Shown here: positions 29,233 to 38,812 of the stretch, piece by piece
How the letters are laid out: every line of letters starts with the position of its first letter
Numbering within the stretch: position 1 is the stretch's first letter
DNA from: Bordetella genomosp. 2
GTDB taxonomy: Bacteria; Pseudomonadota; Gammaproteobacteria; Burkholderiales; Burkholderiaceae_B
DNA length: 64,000 nucleotides
Assembly (NCBI RefSeq): GCF_002261345.1
Contig: NZ_NEVT01000008.1
Location: 310,001-374,000, forward strand
Direction of reading: 5' to 3'
Program-made: the position numbers and the translations under genes
Notes under the pieces: generated by a model
The model's input: the letters and a program-made list of their open reading frames with translations, nothing else
What the model was told of the DNA's origin: nothing
Database searches by the model: none

Positions 29233-30075
29233 ATGTCATTAGGCATTGTATTTCACGCCGTGGCCGCCCTGGCCTACGCCGTGCTCGCGGCGGCGTTGTG
29301 GCGGCGCCTGCGGGGCGCGGGCAGCGTCGAAAAAACGGGCCGTATTGCCCGGGCCTGCCTGCTGGGCGCCCTGGTGCTGCACGGCATCGGCCTGCAGCAA
29401 TCCATGCTCGGCGGCGGCAATCTGTTCATCGGCTGGGCCCTGGCCCTGTCGGCCGCGGTCTGGCTCGGCATGGTGGTGTTCTGGCTGGAAAGCCTGCTGG
29501 TGCGCATCGACGGCCTGCAACTGCTGCTGGTGCCGGCCGCCACGCTGGTCTGCGCCATGGCGGCGCTGTTTCCCGACGGCCAGCTGGTGCCGCACGCCGA
29601 CAACACCTGGCTGCGCCTGCACCTGCTGATCGCCCTGGCGGCCTATGCGCTCATCACCGTGGCGGCGCTGCACGCCCTGCTGATGGCGCTGCTCGACCGC
29701 CACCTGCACCGCCCGCTCGACGCGCCGGCCGAGCGCAGCATCGTCAGCCGCGTGCTCGACGCCCAGCCGCCGCTGCTGGTCCAGGAACGGCTGCTGTTCC
29801 GCGTCATCTGGATCGGCTTCGTGGTGCTGACCGCCGCCGTGGCGTCGGGCTCGATCGCCTCCATGCAGCTCACCGGCAAGGTGCTGCCGTTCGACCACAA
29901 GACCGTATTCACCCTTTTGTCATGGCTGACCTTCGGCGTGTTGCTGCTCGGCCGCCACATCCGCGGCTGGCGCGGCCGCGTGGCGCTGCGCTGGACGCTC
30001 ACCGGGTTCGCCTTCCTGATCCTGGCCTATACCGGCAGCCGGTTCGTGCTGGAAGTCATTCTTCATCGGAGCTGA
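29233..30075 (+). CDS. Cytochrome c assembly (CcsA/YpjD-like) membrane protein
   Basis: 280 residues with about eight membrane segments. The family's heme-handling region is seen near NTWLRLHLLIALAAYALITV and PFDHKTVFTLLSWLTFGVLL, with conserved His in both. It belongs to the CcsA/HemX-like group encoded next to ffh; a role in heme handling is family knowledge, unproven for this branch. It is followed at 1 base by the GTG of the next gene, so cotranscribed. Confidence 0.85.
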   Translation: MSLGIVFHAVAALAYAVLAAALWRRLRGAGSVEKTGRIARACLLGALVLHGIGLQQSMLGGGNLFIGWALALSAAVWLGMVVFWLESLLVRIDGLQLLLVPAATLVCAMAALFPDGQLVPHADNTWLRLHLLIALAAYALITVAALHALLMALLDRHLHRPLDAPAERSIVSRVLDAQPPLLVQERLLFRVIWIGFVVLTAAVASGSIASMQLTGKVLPFDHKTVFTLLSWLTFGVLLLGRHIRGWRGRVALRWTLTGFAFLILAYTGSRFVLEVILHRS

Positions 30076-30076
30076 A

Positions 30077-30328
30077 GTGGGCAAGCTGCTGATCTGGGTC
30101 GTCATCATCCTGGTGGCCATGCTGGTGCTGCGCATCGTCGCGGCGCGGGCCGCCACCAAGCGCAATGCTCCCCCGCCGCAACCGCCCGCGCGCCAGCCGG
30201 GCGGCCAGCCGGCCGAGTCGATGGTGCGCTGCGCCCATTGCGGCATTCACCTGCCGCGCTCGGAAGCGATCATGCTCGAGGGCAAGGTGTGGTGCAGCCG
30301 CGACCACGCCCGCCTGGGCGAGCGCTGA
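30077..30328 (+). CDS. PP0621-family small membrane protein with Cys-pair motif
   Basis: 83 residues from a GTG start with GGAG nearby. One N-terminal membrane helix (LLIWVVIILVAMLVLRIV) and a Pro-rich linker lead to a C-terminal MVRCAHCGIHLPRSEAI with a CxxC and a third Cys in VWCSRDH. The CxxC/Cys-His set could form a small zinc site. Function unknown. Same operon as the ccsA-like gene. Confidence 0.8.
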   Translation: MGKLLIWVVIILVAMLVLRIVAARAATKRNAPPPQPPARQPGGQPAESMVRCAHCGIHLPRSEAIMLEGKVWCSRDHARLGER

Positions 30329-30422
30329 CCCGGCGCGAGCCCGGCACGGCCGGCCCGGAGGGGGGCCGCCGGCAAGGCGGGCATAATGAGGGTTATGCTT
30401 CCCCATTCGATGAGCCGCATCC

Positions 30423-31001
30423 ATGTTCCTACAGCTTGATCGACACGGGTGGCTGGCGCCCGCGCCGGGTGTGCGCCTCCTCCCTTCGCCCAATTGCGAT
30501 GCCCGCCCCGCCGGCCTGCCGGTTTCCCTCCTGGTGATCCACAACATCAGCCTGCCGCCCGGCGAATTCGGCGGGCCGCACGTGGCCGGCCTGTTCCTCA
30601 ACCGGCTCGACTACGGCGCCCACCCCTGGCTGGAACGCCTGCGCGGGCTGCGCGTGTCGGCGCATTTCTTCGTGCGCCGCGACGGCGCCATCGTGCAGTT
30701 CGTGTCCACCGAGGCGCGCGCCTGGCATGCCGGCGTCTCGCGCTTCGGCGCGCGCGAGCGCTGCAACGATTTTTCGCTGGGCATCGAGCTGGAAGGCACC
30801 GATACGCTGCCCTACACCGACGCGCAGTACACTGCCCTGGCCAAGCTGGCCCGCGTGCTGCGCGCGCGCTACCCGCTGCGCGCCGCGTGGGGCCACCAGC
30901 ACATCGCGCCCGGCCGCAAGACGGACCCGGGCCCGGCTTTCAATTGGGCGCGCTTCGGCCGCGCGGCCGGATTCCCCCGGCGCATGCTCGCGCCCTGCTG
31001 A
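30423..31001 (+). CDS. ampD: 1,6-anhydro-N-acetylmuramyl-L-alanine amidase AmpD
   Basis: 192 residues, cytosolic zinc amidase of cell-wall recycling and an indirect controller of AmpC-type beta-lactamases. Zinc ligands are seen as His in LLVIHNISLPPGEFGGP and in GHQHIAPGRKTDPGPAFNW, with the final Asp in KTDPG. FVSTEARAWHAG and CNDFSLGIELEGTD are AmpD-specific. GST follows at 13 bases. Confidence 0.95.
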   Translation: MFLQLDRHGWLAPAPGVRLLPSPNCDARPAGLPVSLLVIHNISLPPGEFGGPHVAGLFLNRLDYGAHPWLERLRGLRVSAHFFVRRDGAIVQFVSTEARAWHAGVSRFGARERCNDFSLGIELEGTDTLPYTDAQYTALAKLARVLRARYPLRAAWGHQHIAPGRKTDPGPAFNWARFGRAAGFPRRMLAPC

Positions 31002-31014
31002 CCAAGGAACCATC

Positions 31015-31635
31015 ATGCTGAAGATCTGGGGACGCCTGAGTTCGGTGAACGTGCAGAAAGTCGTCTGGGCGGTGCGCGAGCTGGCGCTGCCGCACACGCT
31101 GACGCAAGTCGGCGGCCAGTACGGCGGCCTGGACACGCCCGAATACGGCAAGATGAATCCCAACCGCAAGGTGCCCGTCATCGACGACGGCGGCCTGGTG
31201 CTGTGGGAATCGAACGCCATCGTGCGCTATCTGGCCGCGCGCTACGGCGAAGGCTCGCTGTGGCCCACCGATGTGGCGCTGCGCGCCCATGCCGACCGCT
31301 GGATGGACTGGACCGCCACCGAATGGCAGCCGGCCATCGCGCCGGCCTTCTTGGGCCTGGTGCGCACGCCCGAGGCGCAGCGCGACGCGGCCGCCATCGA
31401 GGCCTCGGCGCGCAAGGCCAATGCGCTGGCCCTCATGCTGGAAGACGCCCTACAGCAGCGCGAATTCATCGCCGGCGCCCACTTGACCATGGGCGACGTG
31501 GTGCTGGGCTGCGTGGCGCACCGCTGGCTGGGCACGCCCATCGAACGCCCCGCCACCCCGGCCCTGTCGGCCTGGTACCGCCGGCTGATGATGCGCCCGG
31601 CCACCCAGGGCGTGCTGACCCTGCCGCTGGCCTGA
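31015..31635 (+). CDS. Glutathione S-transferase
   Basis: 206 residues. The thioredoxin-like N-terminal half is seen as MLKIWGRLSSVNVQKVVWAV with a candidate catalytic Ser in LSSVN, then NPNRKVPVIDDGGLVLWESN, the GSH gamma-Glu-binding loop. The all-helical C-terminal half ends about residue 200 (HLTMGDVVLGCVAHRW). Cytosolic detoxification or a specific conjugation; substrate unknown. Convergent with iclR with no clear terminator. Confidence 0.9.
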   Translation: MLKIWGRLSSVNVQKVVWAVRELALPHTLTQVGGQYGGLDTPEYGKMNPNRKVPVIDDGGLVLWESNAIVRYLAARYGEGSLWPTDVALRAHADRWMDWTATEWQPAIAPAFLGLVRTPEAQRDAAAIEASARKANALALMLEDALQQREFIAGAHLTMGDVVLGCVAHRWLGTPIERPATPALSAWYRRLMMRPATQGVLTLPLA

Positions 31636-31657
31636 CGCGCGGCCCGGCCACCGCCGT

Positions 31658-32464
31658 TCAGGCGCGCGTTGCCGGACGCCAGCCCAGTTCCGCCGAGATC
31701 GCCGCGGCCACTTGCTTGACGGTGGGCGTCAGTTCGCCCATGCGTTCCAGCGACAGGTACGGCACCGTGCTGGACACGCTCAGCGCCGCCACGATGGCGC
31801 CGCCCGCATCGCGGATCGGCGCGGCCACGCAGCGGATCGACGGTTCGTTGTCTTCCAGGTCGTAGGCATAGCCGTGCGCGGCGTAGTCGCGCATGCGGTC
31901 GCGGAACGCCTCCCAACCCTGCCCCGCCCCCGCCGCGCGCGGCGACACGGGCGCCCCCACGCGCTGCAGGCGGCGCCAGTCGGACTCGTCCAGGTCCAGC
32001 AGCAGCGCCTTGCCGACGCCCGTGGCGGCAAGCGGCATCCGATGCCCCACGCGCGAGCGCATCTCCAGCCCCTTCTTGCCGGGGATTTTCTCCAGGTACA
32101 GCACTTCGTCGCCGTCGCGCACGGCCAGGTGGATGGTGTCGCCCGTCAGTTCCGCCAGCCCGTGCAGGTGCGGCCGCGCCAGCGCGGCCAGCGGGAACGC
32201 CTCGCGCGCCTGGAAGCCCAGCTCGATCAGCTTCGGCCCCAGCGCATAGCCCACGCCCGCCACGACGCGCAGATAGCGCTCCTGCACCAGGCTGCTGGCC
32301 AGCCGGTGCGTGGTGCTGCGCGCCACGCCGATGCGGGCGCAGATCTCGCGCAGGTCGCGCGCCCCGTCGGCCACCGCCTGCACGATCGCCAGCCCGCGCA
32401 TCAAGGTCTGGGTGCCGGTGGGAGCGGCGGAAGCGGTCGAATCGGAAGCGGTAGGAGTGGGCAT
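31658..32464 (-). CDS. IclR-family regulator of the galactonate operon
   Basis: 268 residues. The N-terminal winged helix (GLAIVQAVADGARDLREICA, GVARSTTHRLASSL) is followed by the IclR effector domain (KKGLEMRSRVGHRMPLAATG, GKALLLD). The start at 32464 is used; an upstream extension lacks family character. It is divergent from dgoK across 233 bases and is the likely repressor of dgoKAD and the transporter, probably answering to a galactonate-derived ligand (inference). Confidence 0.9.
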   Translation of the reverse strand: MPTPTASDSTASAAPTGTQTLMRGLAIVQAVADGARDLREICARIGVARSTTHRLASSLVQERYLRVVAGVGYALGPKLIELGFQAREAFPLAALARPHLHGLAELTGDTIHLAVRDGDEVLYLEKIPGKKGLEMRSRVGHRMPLAATGVGKALLLDLDESDWRRLQRVGAPVSPRAAGAGQGWEAFRDRMRDYAAHGYAYDLEDNEPSIRCVAAPIRDAGGAIVAALSVSSTVPYLSLERMGELTPTVKQVAAAISAELGWRPATRA

Positions 32465-32550
32465 CGCGGAAATCTGCAAAACGGACGAGCGTGGCCGCCA
32501 GGGCGGCAAGCCCGCAAGAATACCGGACCGTGCCGGATTGCGCTGAGTTT

Positions 32551-32567
32551 ATCCCTATATATGGGAT
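32551..32567. promoter_or_regulatory. Candidate IclR operator
   Basis: ATCCC-TATATAT-GGGAT, extended with one mismatch to TTTATCCC/GGGATTAA, lies in an AT-rich island between iclR and dgoK. Symmetry and position suggest the operator and promoter core; a TTCTAGAA palindrome lies about 35 bases further on. Confidence 0.5.
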
Positions 32568-32697
32568 TAAGTTCTATATTTTGAGATTTTTTCGCGATTC
32601 TTCTAGAATTTCCGGCATGCCGCCGGCCGCCAGCCGCGGCCACCCGATGACGACAAGGCAGCCGCCGCGCGCGGCCGCCACACGACGAGACAGCTTC

Positions 32698-33705
32698 ATG
32701 CCTACCCATCCGCCCGGCCGCGCGGCCCTGATCGCGCTGGATTGGGGCACCTCCTCGCTGCGCGCCTATCTCCTGGACCAGGACGGTCAGACGCTGGAAA
32801 CCCGCCGCCTGCCGTGGGGCATCATGCACCTGCCCCAAGCCGTGCCGCATGAGCCGGCGGCGCGCGGTTTCGAACTGGCATTCGAGCAGGCTTGCGGCGA
32901 CTGGCTGCGCGCCGCGCCGGACCTGCCCGTCATTGCCTGCGGCATGGTCGGCAGCGCCCAGGGCTGGCGCGAGGCCGCCTACCTGGAAGTGCCCACCGAA
33001 CTGCCGCGCATCGCCACCCGGCTCACGCTGGTCGAGCGGCCCGGCGCCACGCCGGTGCACATCGTGCCGGGCCTGATCCAGCGCCACGGCCTGGCCAACG
33101 TGATCCGCGGCGAAGAGACCCAGGTGTACGGCGTGCTGGCGCAACAGCCCGACCTGGCCGATGACGTGCTGATCGGCTTGCCCGGCACGCACTCCAAATG
33201 GGTGGCCGTGCGGCGCGGCCGCGTCACGCATTTCGACACCTTCATGACCGGCGAGGTCTACGCCGCCCTGCGCAGCCACACCATCCTGGGCCGCACCATG
33301 GCCGCCGACGCGCCGTCCGACCCGGCCGCCTTCGCGCGCGGGCTGCGCGTGGCCGGCTCGCCGGCCGGCCGCGCCGGCGTGCTGTCCACCATCTTCAGCG
33401 CGCGCGCGCTCGGCCTGGCCGGCGAACTGGCCCCGGCGGCCCAGCCCGACTACCTGTCGGGCCTGCTGATCGGCCACGAAATCGCCGCCCTGGCCGAGCT
33501 GCTGCGCCACAGCGGCGGCCAGCCACGCATCGTGCTGTGCGGCGACGCCGAACTGTGCCAGCGCTACGACGCCGCGCTGCGCCACTACGGGCTCGACGCG
33601 CCGGCGCTGGCCCGCCACGCCACGGAGCGCGGCCTCTATCACCTGGCCCGCGATGCCGGCCTGGTGGCCGCCGCGCCCGCACAACCCGCCAAGGAACCCT
33701 CATGA
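32698..33705 (+). CDS. dgoK: 2-dehydro-3-deoxygalactonokinase
   Basis: 335 residues. It phosphorylates KDGal to KDPGal in the De Ley-Doudoroff galactonate pathway. [20 protein letters not shown] is the phosphate-binding start, [17 protein letters not shown] the substrate loop, and [13 protein letters not shown] the adenosine site. The ATG at 32698 is chosen; the frame is open further upstream but has no family match there. The stop overlaps the dgoA start (ATGA). Confidence 0.94.
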   Translation: MPTHPPGRAALIALDWGTSSLRAYLLDQDGQTLETRRLPWGIMHLPQAVPHEPAARGFELAFEQACGDWLRAAPDLPVIACGMVGSAQGWREAAYLEVPTELPRIATRLTLVERPGATPVHIVPGLIQRHGLANVIRGEETQVYGVLAQQPDLADDVLIGLPGTHSKWVAVRRGRVTHFDTFMTGEVYAALRSHTILGRTMAADAPSDPAAFARGLRVAGSPAGRAGVLSTIFSARALGLAGELAPAAQPDYLSGLLIGHEIAALAELLRHSGGQPRIVLCGDAELCQRYDAALRHYGLDAPALARHATERGLYHLARDAGLVAAAPAQPAKEPS

Positions 33706-34355
33706 ACGCTTCCGCCCTGCAAACCGCCATGGCTCGCTGCGGCCTGATCGCCATCCTGCGCGGCATCCGTCCCGCCGAAGCGGTCGCCGTCGGCCAGGCC
33801 CTGTACCGGGCGGGTTTCCGGCTCATCGAAGTGCCGCTGAACTCGCCCGAGCCGCTGGACAGCATCGCCGCGCTGCGCCAGGCGCTGCCGGACGACTGCC
33901 TGGTCGGCGCCGGCACCGTGACCGACTCCGCCGACTGCGCCCGCATCGCGGCCGCCGGCGGGCAGCTCGTCGTCATGCCGCACAGCGATGCCGCCGTGAT
34001 CCGCGCGGCCAAGGCCGCCGGCCTGGCCTGCTGCCCGGGCGTGGCCACGCCCACCGAGGCCTACGCCGCGCTGGCGGCCGGCGCCGACGTACTCAAGATG
34101 TTCCCGGCCGAACAACTGGGCCCGGCGGTGCTCAAGGCATGGCGGGCGGTGTTGCGCCCGCCCGTGGCGCTGGTGCCGGTGGGCGGCATCGTGCCCGACA
34201 GCATCGCCGCCTACGCCCAGGCCGGCGCCAGCGGCTTCGGCCTGGGCTCGGCCCTGTACAAGCCGGGCGACGCCGCCGCCAGCGTCGCCGCCCGCGCCCA
34301 ATCCTTCATCGCCGCCTGGCGAGCCGCCTATCCCGCAAAGGAAAACCAAGCATGA
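33702..34355 (+). CDS. dgoA: 2-dehydro-3-deoxy-6-phosphogalactonate aldolase
   Basis: 217 residues, class I aldolase of the KDPG/KHG family. It splits KDPGal to pyruvate and glyceraldehyde 3-phosphate. [14 protein letters not shown] is the opening, [10 protein letters not shown] carries the catalytic Glu area, and the Schiff-base Lys is in [12 protein letters not shown]. It is coupled to dgoK and dgoD by ATGA overlaps on both sides. Confidence 0.94.
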   Translation: MNASALQTAMARCGLIAILRGIRPAEAVAVGQALYRAGFRLIEVPLNSPEPLDSIAALRQALPDDCLVGAGTVTDSADCARIAAAGGQLVVMPHSDAAVIRAAKAAGLACCPGVATPTEAYAALAAGADVLKMFPAEQLGPAVLKAWRAVLRPPVALVPVGGIVPDSIAAYAQAGASGFGLGSALYKPGDAAASVAARAQSFIAAWRAAYPAKENQA

Positions 34356-35500
34356 AGATCACCAAGCTCACTACCTACGTCGTGCCGCCGCGCTGGCTGT
34401 TCCTGAAAATCGAAACCGACGCCGGCGTGGTCGGCTGGGGCGAGCCCGTGGTGGAAGGCCGCGCCCATTCCGTGGCGGCCGCCGTCGAGGAACTGTCGGA
34501 CTACCTGGTCGGCAAGGACCCGCGCAACATCGAGGACCACTGGACCGTGCTGTACCGCGGCGGCTTCTACCGCGGCGGCGCCATCCACATGAGCGCGCTG
34601 GCCGGCATCGACCAGGCGCTGTGGGACATCAAGGGCAAGGACCTCGGCGTGCCCGTGTCGCAGCTGCTGGGCGGCAATGTGCGCGACCGCATCCGCGTGT
34701 ACTCGTGGATCGGCGGCGACCGGCCGGCCGATACCGCCGCCGCGGCCAAGGCGGCGGTCGAACGCGGCTTCACCGCCGTCAAGATGAACGGCACCGAAGA
34801 GCTGCAATTCATCGACTCGTTCGACAAGGTCGAGAAATGCCTTGAGAACGTGGCGGCGGTGCGCGACGCGGTCGGCCCCAACGTGGGCATCGGCGTGGAC
34901 TTCCACGGCCGCGTGCACAAGCCCATGGCCAAGGTGCTGATCAAGGAACTGGCGCCCTACCGGCTGATGTTCATCGAGGAACCCGTGCTCAGCGAACACT
35001 ACGAGGCGCTCAAGGAACTGGCGCCGCTGTCGTCCACGCCGATCGCGCTGGGCGAGCGGCTGTTCTCGCGCTGGGACTTCAAGCGCGTGCTGGCCGAGGG
35101 CTATGTGGACATCATCCAGCCCGATCCTTCGCACGCCGGCGGCATCACCGAGACCCGCAAGATCGCCGCCATGGCCGAGGCCTACGACGTCGCCCTGGCG
35201 CTGCACTGCCCGCTCGGCCCGATCGCGCTGGCGACCTGCCTGCAGATCGACGCCGGCTGCTACAACGCCTTCATCCAGGAACAGAGCCTGGGCATCCACT
35301 ACAACGCCGACAACGACCTGCTCGACTACGTCAGCAACCGCGAGGCGTTCGCCTACCAGGACGGCATGGTGGCCATTCCGCAGGGTCCCGGCCTGGGCAT
35401 CGAAGTCAATGAAGACTACGTGCGCGAACGCGCCGCGGTGGGCCACCGCTGGCGCAACCCGATCTGGCGCCACGCCGACGGCAGCTTCGCCGAATGGTAG
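34352..35500 (+). CDS. dgoD: D-galactonate dehydratase
   Basis: 382 residues, enolase superfamily. Metal ligands Asp, Glu, Glu appear in [22 protein letters not shown] and [13 protein letters not shown], and the catalytic His in DFHGR and [13 protein letters not shown]. It dehydrates D-galactonate to 2-keto-3-deoxygalactonate. Length is that of E. coli DgoD. Third gene of the operon; the transporter follows after 89 bases. Confidence 0.95.
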   Translation: MKITKLTTYVVPPRWLFLKIETDAGVVGWGEPVVEGRAHSVAAAVEELSDYLVGKDPRNIEDHWTVLYRGGFYRGGAIHMSALAGIDQALWDIKGKDLGVPVSQLLGGNVRDRIRVYSWIGGDRPADTAAAAKAAVERGFTAVKMNGTEELQFIDSFDKVEKCLENVAAVRDAVGPNVGIGVDFHGRVHKPMAKVLIKELAPYRLMFIEEPVLSEHYEALKELAPLSSTPIALGERLFSRWDFKRVLAEGYVDIIQPDPSHAGGITETRKIAAMAEAYDVALALHCPLGPIALATCLQIDAGCYNAFIQEQSLGIHYNADNDLLDYVSNREAFAYQDGMVAIPQGPGLGIEVNEDYVRERAAVGHRWRNPIWRHADGSFAEW

Positions 35501-35589
35501 GCCCGCCGGACCGCCCCTAGACCAACGATCCCTGTCCGCGCCGGCCGACGCCAGGCCGCGCGCGCCGCCAAGAGCCCGAGGAGACTTTC

Positions 35590-36897
35590 GTGCCGACCGC
35601 CAACACCGCCACCCTGGGCGCCGCGCAGCCCACGCGCAGCCGCTACCTGATCATGGTGATGCTGTTCATCACCGTCGTCATCAACTATCTGGACCGCAGC
35701 AACCTGTCGATCGCCGCGCCGGCGCTCAAGGACGAGTTCGGCCTGGACACCGTCCACGAAGGGCTGATCCTGTCGGCCTTCGGCTGGACCTACGCCGCCA
35801 TGCAGATCCCGGGCGGCTGGCTGGTCGACCGCGTGTCGCCGCGCGTGCTGTACGCGCTGGCCCTGATCCTGTGGTCGGCCGCAACCTTCTTCATGGGCTT
35901 CGCCGGCAGCTTCGTGCTGCTGTTCGTGCTGCGCCTGGCCGTCGGCGCGCTCGAGGCGCCGGCCTACCCGATCAACAACCGCGTGGTCACCACCTGGTTC
36001 CCTGAACGCGAGCGCGCCACCGCCATCGGCTTCTATACCTCCGGCCAGTTCGTGGGGCTGGCCTTCCTGACGCCGGTGCTGGCCTGGCTGCAGCACCACT
36101 ACGGCTGGCACATGGTGTTCGTCAGTACCGGCCTGCTGGGCATCGTATGGGGCGTGGTGTGGTTCCTGGTGTACCGCGAGCCGCGCGAGTTCAAGGGCGC
36201 CAACGAGGCCGAGATCGAGCTCATCCGCCAGGGCGGCGGCGTGGTCGACCTGGAGCGCCGCGTCACCGAGAAAAAAGCGCCGTTCCGCTGGAGCGACCTG
36301 GGCCTGGTGATGTCGCGCCGCAAGCTGTGGGGCGTGTACCTGGGCCAGTTCTGCCTGACCTCCACGCTGTGGTTCTTCCTGACCTGGTTCCCCACCTACC
36401 TGGTGAAATACCGCGGCATGGACTTCATCAAGTCCGGCTTCCTGGCCTCGGTGCCGTTCCTGGCCGCCTTCATCGGCGTGCTGTGCTCGGGCGTGCTGTC
36501 CGACTTCCTGATCCGCCGCGGCGCCACGGTCGGCATGGCGCGCAAGCTGCCCATCATCCTGGGCCTGCTGATCTCCACCGCGATGATCGGCGCCAACTTC
36601 ACCGACTCGACCGCCTGGGTCATCTTCTTCCTGGCCGTGGCGTTCTTCGGCAACGGCCTGGCGTCCATCACCTGGTCGCTGGTGTCCACCCTGGCGCCGG
36701 TGCGCCTGCTCGGCCTGACCGGCGGGGTGTTCAACTTCGTGGGCAATTTGTCGTCGATCTGCACGCCCATCGTGATCGGCTTCCTGGTCACCCAGGACAG
36801 CTTTGCGCCCGCCATCATCTACGTATCGTCGCTGGCCCTGCTGGGCGCGCTGTCGTACATCCTGCTGGTGGGCAAGGTCGAGCGCATCGAGGCCTGA
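35590..36897 (+). CDS. dgoT: MFS transporter, D-galactonate (ACS family)
   Basis: 435 residues, 12 membrane segments. Anion:cation symporter signatures include NYLDRSNLSIAAPALKDEFG and MQIPGGWLVDRVSPRVL near the N-terminus. It should import D-galactonate with protons. The start is GTG at 35590 with GAGGAG seven bases upstream. The symbol rests on operon context and ACS-family resemblance; glucarate or another hexonate is possible. Confidence 0.85.
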   Translation: MPTANTATLGAAQPTRSRYLIMVMLFITVVINYLDRSNLSIAAPALKDEFGLDTVHEGLILSAFGWTYAAMQIPGGWLVDRVSPRVLYALALILWSAATFFMGFAGSFVLLFVLRLAVGALEAPAYPINNRVVTTWFPERERATAIGFYTSGQFVGLAFLTPVLAWLQHHYGWHMVFVSTGLLGIVWGVVWFLVYREPREFKGANEAEIELIRQGGGVVDLERRVTEKKAPFRWSDLGLVMSRRKLWGVYLGQFCLTSTLWFFLTWFPTYLVKYRGMDFIKSGFLASVPFLAAFIGVLCSGVLSDFLIRRGATVGMARKLPIILGLLISTAMIGANFTDSTAWVIFFLAVAFFGNGLASITWSLVSTLAPVRLLGLTGGVFNFVGNLSSICTPIVIGFLVTQDSFAPAIIYVSSLALLGALSYILLVGKVERIEA

Positions 36898-36914
36898 ACG
36901 GCAACGGCCGCCGG

Positions 36915-37406
36915 CTAGCCGAGCCGCCCCAGCAAAGCCATCAACTGGCGGCGCTCGGCCGCGCTCAGGCCGGCGCTGATGCGCCGGTCGTGCGCCAGCA
37001 CGGCCTCGGTGATCGCCGCATGGGCGCGCCGGCCCGCCGGCGTCAGGACCAGCGCGTAGGCCCGCTTGTCGGCCACCGCCTCGTGGCGGGCCACATAGCC
37101 CAGGTCCTGCAACTGGTTCACCAGTTGCACCGCGCCCGACCGGGCGATCCCCAGGATGCGCGCCAGGTCGGTCAGCTTCAGGTCGGCATTGGCGGCGATC
37201 AGCGTCAAGGCCGAGAAGCGCTGCGGCGTGATGTCCCAAGGCTCCAGCGCGGCCAGGAAGTCCTCGTAGATCAGGATCTGCGCGCGCCGGATGGCATAGC
37301 CCACCAGCTCGTCGAGCGCGCCGTACTCGACCCCGGCGACGTGCGGGTCGAAACGCTCGCCGCGCGCCTGCGGGCGGCGCGGCCGGGACGATCGGGCTTG
37401 GGGCAT
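36915..37406 (-). CDS. MarR-family transcriptional regulator
   Basis: 163 residues. The winged helix is DLKLTDLARILGIARSGAVQ with LVNQLQDLGYVARHEAVADK and a basic wing before RAYALVLTPAG. It is divergent from the PhzS-like gene at 37547; the gap holds a 27-bp near-perfect palindrome, so it probably represses that operon and itself. The first 20 residues are basic and disordered. Confidence 0.9.
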   Translation of the reverse strand: MPQARSSRPRRPQARGERFDPHVAGVEYGALDELVGYAIRRAQILIYEDFLAALEPWDITPQRFSALTLIAANADLKLTDLARILGIARSGAVQLVNQLQDLGYVARHEAVADKRAYALVLTPAGRRAHAAITEAVLAHDRRISAGLSAAERRQLMALLGRLG

Positions 37407-37499
37407 GGCAACGGCTGCAATTCAAGGGGACTACACACTACCCCAGACCCGCCCGCCGCGCCACCCGCCCCGGGTTAGTCCCAGTGTGGCCGACCCGGC

Positions 37500-37526
37500 G
37501 ATTTTGTTATGGTGCATAACAAAATC
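37500..37526. promoter_or_regulatory. MarR operator candidate, 12-bp arms
   Basis: GATTTTGTTATG and CATAACAAAATC are perfect arms around GTG, in an otherwise GC-rich gap and 20 bases before the PhzS-like ATG. Such long AT-rich dyads are typical MarR-family sites; the position would block promoter or start-site access. Confidence 0.75.
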
Positions 37527-37546
37527 GATAAAGCTGGAGAGAGACC

Positions 37547-38812
37547 ATGGACATCGTGATCGCCGGCGCGGGCATCGGCGGCCTCACCCTGGCATTGCTG
37601 CTGCACCAGCGCGGCATCGGTTGCCGCGTCTACGAAAGCGCCCAGGAACTGCGGCCGCTGGGGGTCGGCATCAACCTGCTGCCGCACGCCGTCAACGAGC
37701 TGGAGCAGCTCGGCCTGCTCGATGCGCTGGCGCGGCGCGCCATCCCGACTTCGGCGCTGCACTACTACAACAAATTCGGCCAACCCATCTGGCGCGAGCC
37801 GCGGGGCCTGGCGGCCGGCTACCCGCTGCCGCAGTTCTCCATCCATCGCGGCGAGTTCCAGATGCTGCTGGCCGATACCGTGCGCGCGCGGCTGGGCCCG
37901 GACGCCATCGTGACCGGCATGGCGCTCGAATCGGCCGACCAGGACGGCGGCCAGGCGCGCGCGCACCTGCGGCGCCGCGCCGACGGTGCGCTCCATACGG
38001 TCACGGGCGACGCGGTGGTGGGCGCCGACGGCATCCATTCCGCCTTGCGCCGCCAGCTTCATCCCAGCGGCGACGAGCCACGCTTCTCGGGCCGGATGCT
38101 GTGGCGCGCGGCCACCGAGGCCCCGCCATACCTGGACGGCTGCACCATGTTCATGGCCGGCCACCAGGACCAGAAGTTCGTCTGCTATCCGATTTCCGAG
38201 CCGCTGCGCCAGGCGGGCCGCTCGCTGATCAACTGGATCGCCGAACTGGCGGTCCCCGGCGCCGCGCTGCCGGCCACCGACTGGAACCGCCGCGTCGACG
38301 CATCGGTATTCGCCGGACGCTTCGCCGACTGGCGCTGGGACTGGATCGACATCCCCGCCATCATCGACGGCGCGCAGGCCATCTACGAATTCCCCCTGGT
38401 CGACCGCGACCCGCTGCCGCGCTGGACCCGCGGCCGCCTGACCCTGCTGGGCGACGCGGCCCACCCCATGTACCCGATCGGCTCGAACGGCTCGGCGCAG
38501 GCGATCCTGGACGCGCGCTGCCTGGCCGACTGGCTGGCGCAGGCGCGCCAGGGCAAGGTCCGCGCCCTGGAAACCGCGCTGCTGGAGTACGAAGCCGAAC
38601 GCCTGCCGCGCACGGCCGGCATCGTGCTGCGCAACCGGCTCAACGGCCCCGAGCAGGTCATGCAAATGGCCGAAGAACGCGCCCCGCAGGGCTTCGCCGA
38701 CATTGCCGATGTAATCGACGAACAAGAGCTGCACGCCATAGCGCTGCGCTACAAGCAGCTGGCCGGCTTCGACCCGGCCGCGCTGCGCCGCCCCGCCGGA
38801 GAGACGCCATGA
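37547..38812 (+). CDS. FAD-dependent oxidoreductase, PhzS-like aromatic hydroxylase
   Basis: 421 residues. IVIAGAGIGGLTLALLLHQR opens, ELRPLGVGINLLPHAVNEL follows, then QFSIHRGEFQMLL, GADGIHSALRRQLHP and TLLGDAAHPMYPIGSNGSAQ. From memory, ELRPLGVGIN and SIHRGE-QM and the GDAAH-MYP-G-NG-SQAI pattern closely follow the phenazine monooxygenase PhzS. No phenazine genes are here, so the substrate is another aromatic or heteroaromatic acid. The stop overlaps the DUF3237 ATG (ATGA). Confidence 0.82.
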   Translation: MDIVIAGAGIGGLTLALLLHQRGIGCRVYESAQELRPLGVGINLLPHAVNELEQLGLLDALARRAIPTSALHYYNKFGQPIWREPRGLAAGYPLPQFSIHRGEFQMLLADTVRARLGPDAIVTGMALESADQDGGQARAHLRRRADGALHTVTGDAVVGADGIHSALRRQLHPSGDEPRFSGRMLWRAATEAPPYLDGCTMFMAGHQDQKFVCYPISEPLRQAGRSLINWIAELAVPGAALPATDWNRRVDASVFAGRFADWRWDWIDIPAIIDGAQAIYEFPLVDRDPLPRWTRGRLTLLGDAAHPMYPIGSNGSAQAILDARCLADWLAQARQGKVRALETALLEYEAERLPRTAGIVLRNRLNGPEQVMQMAEERAPQGFADIADVIDEQELHAIALRYKQLAGFDPAALRRPAGETP

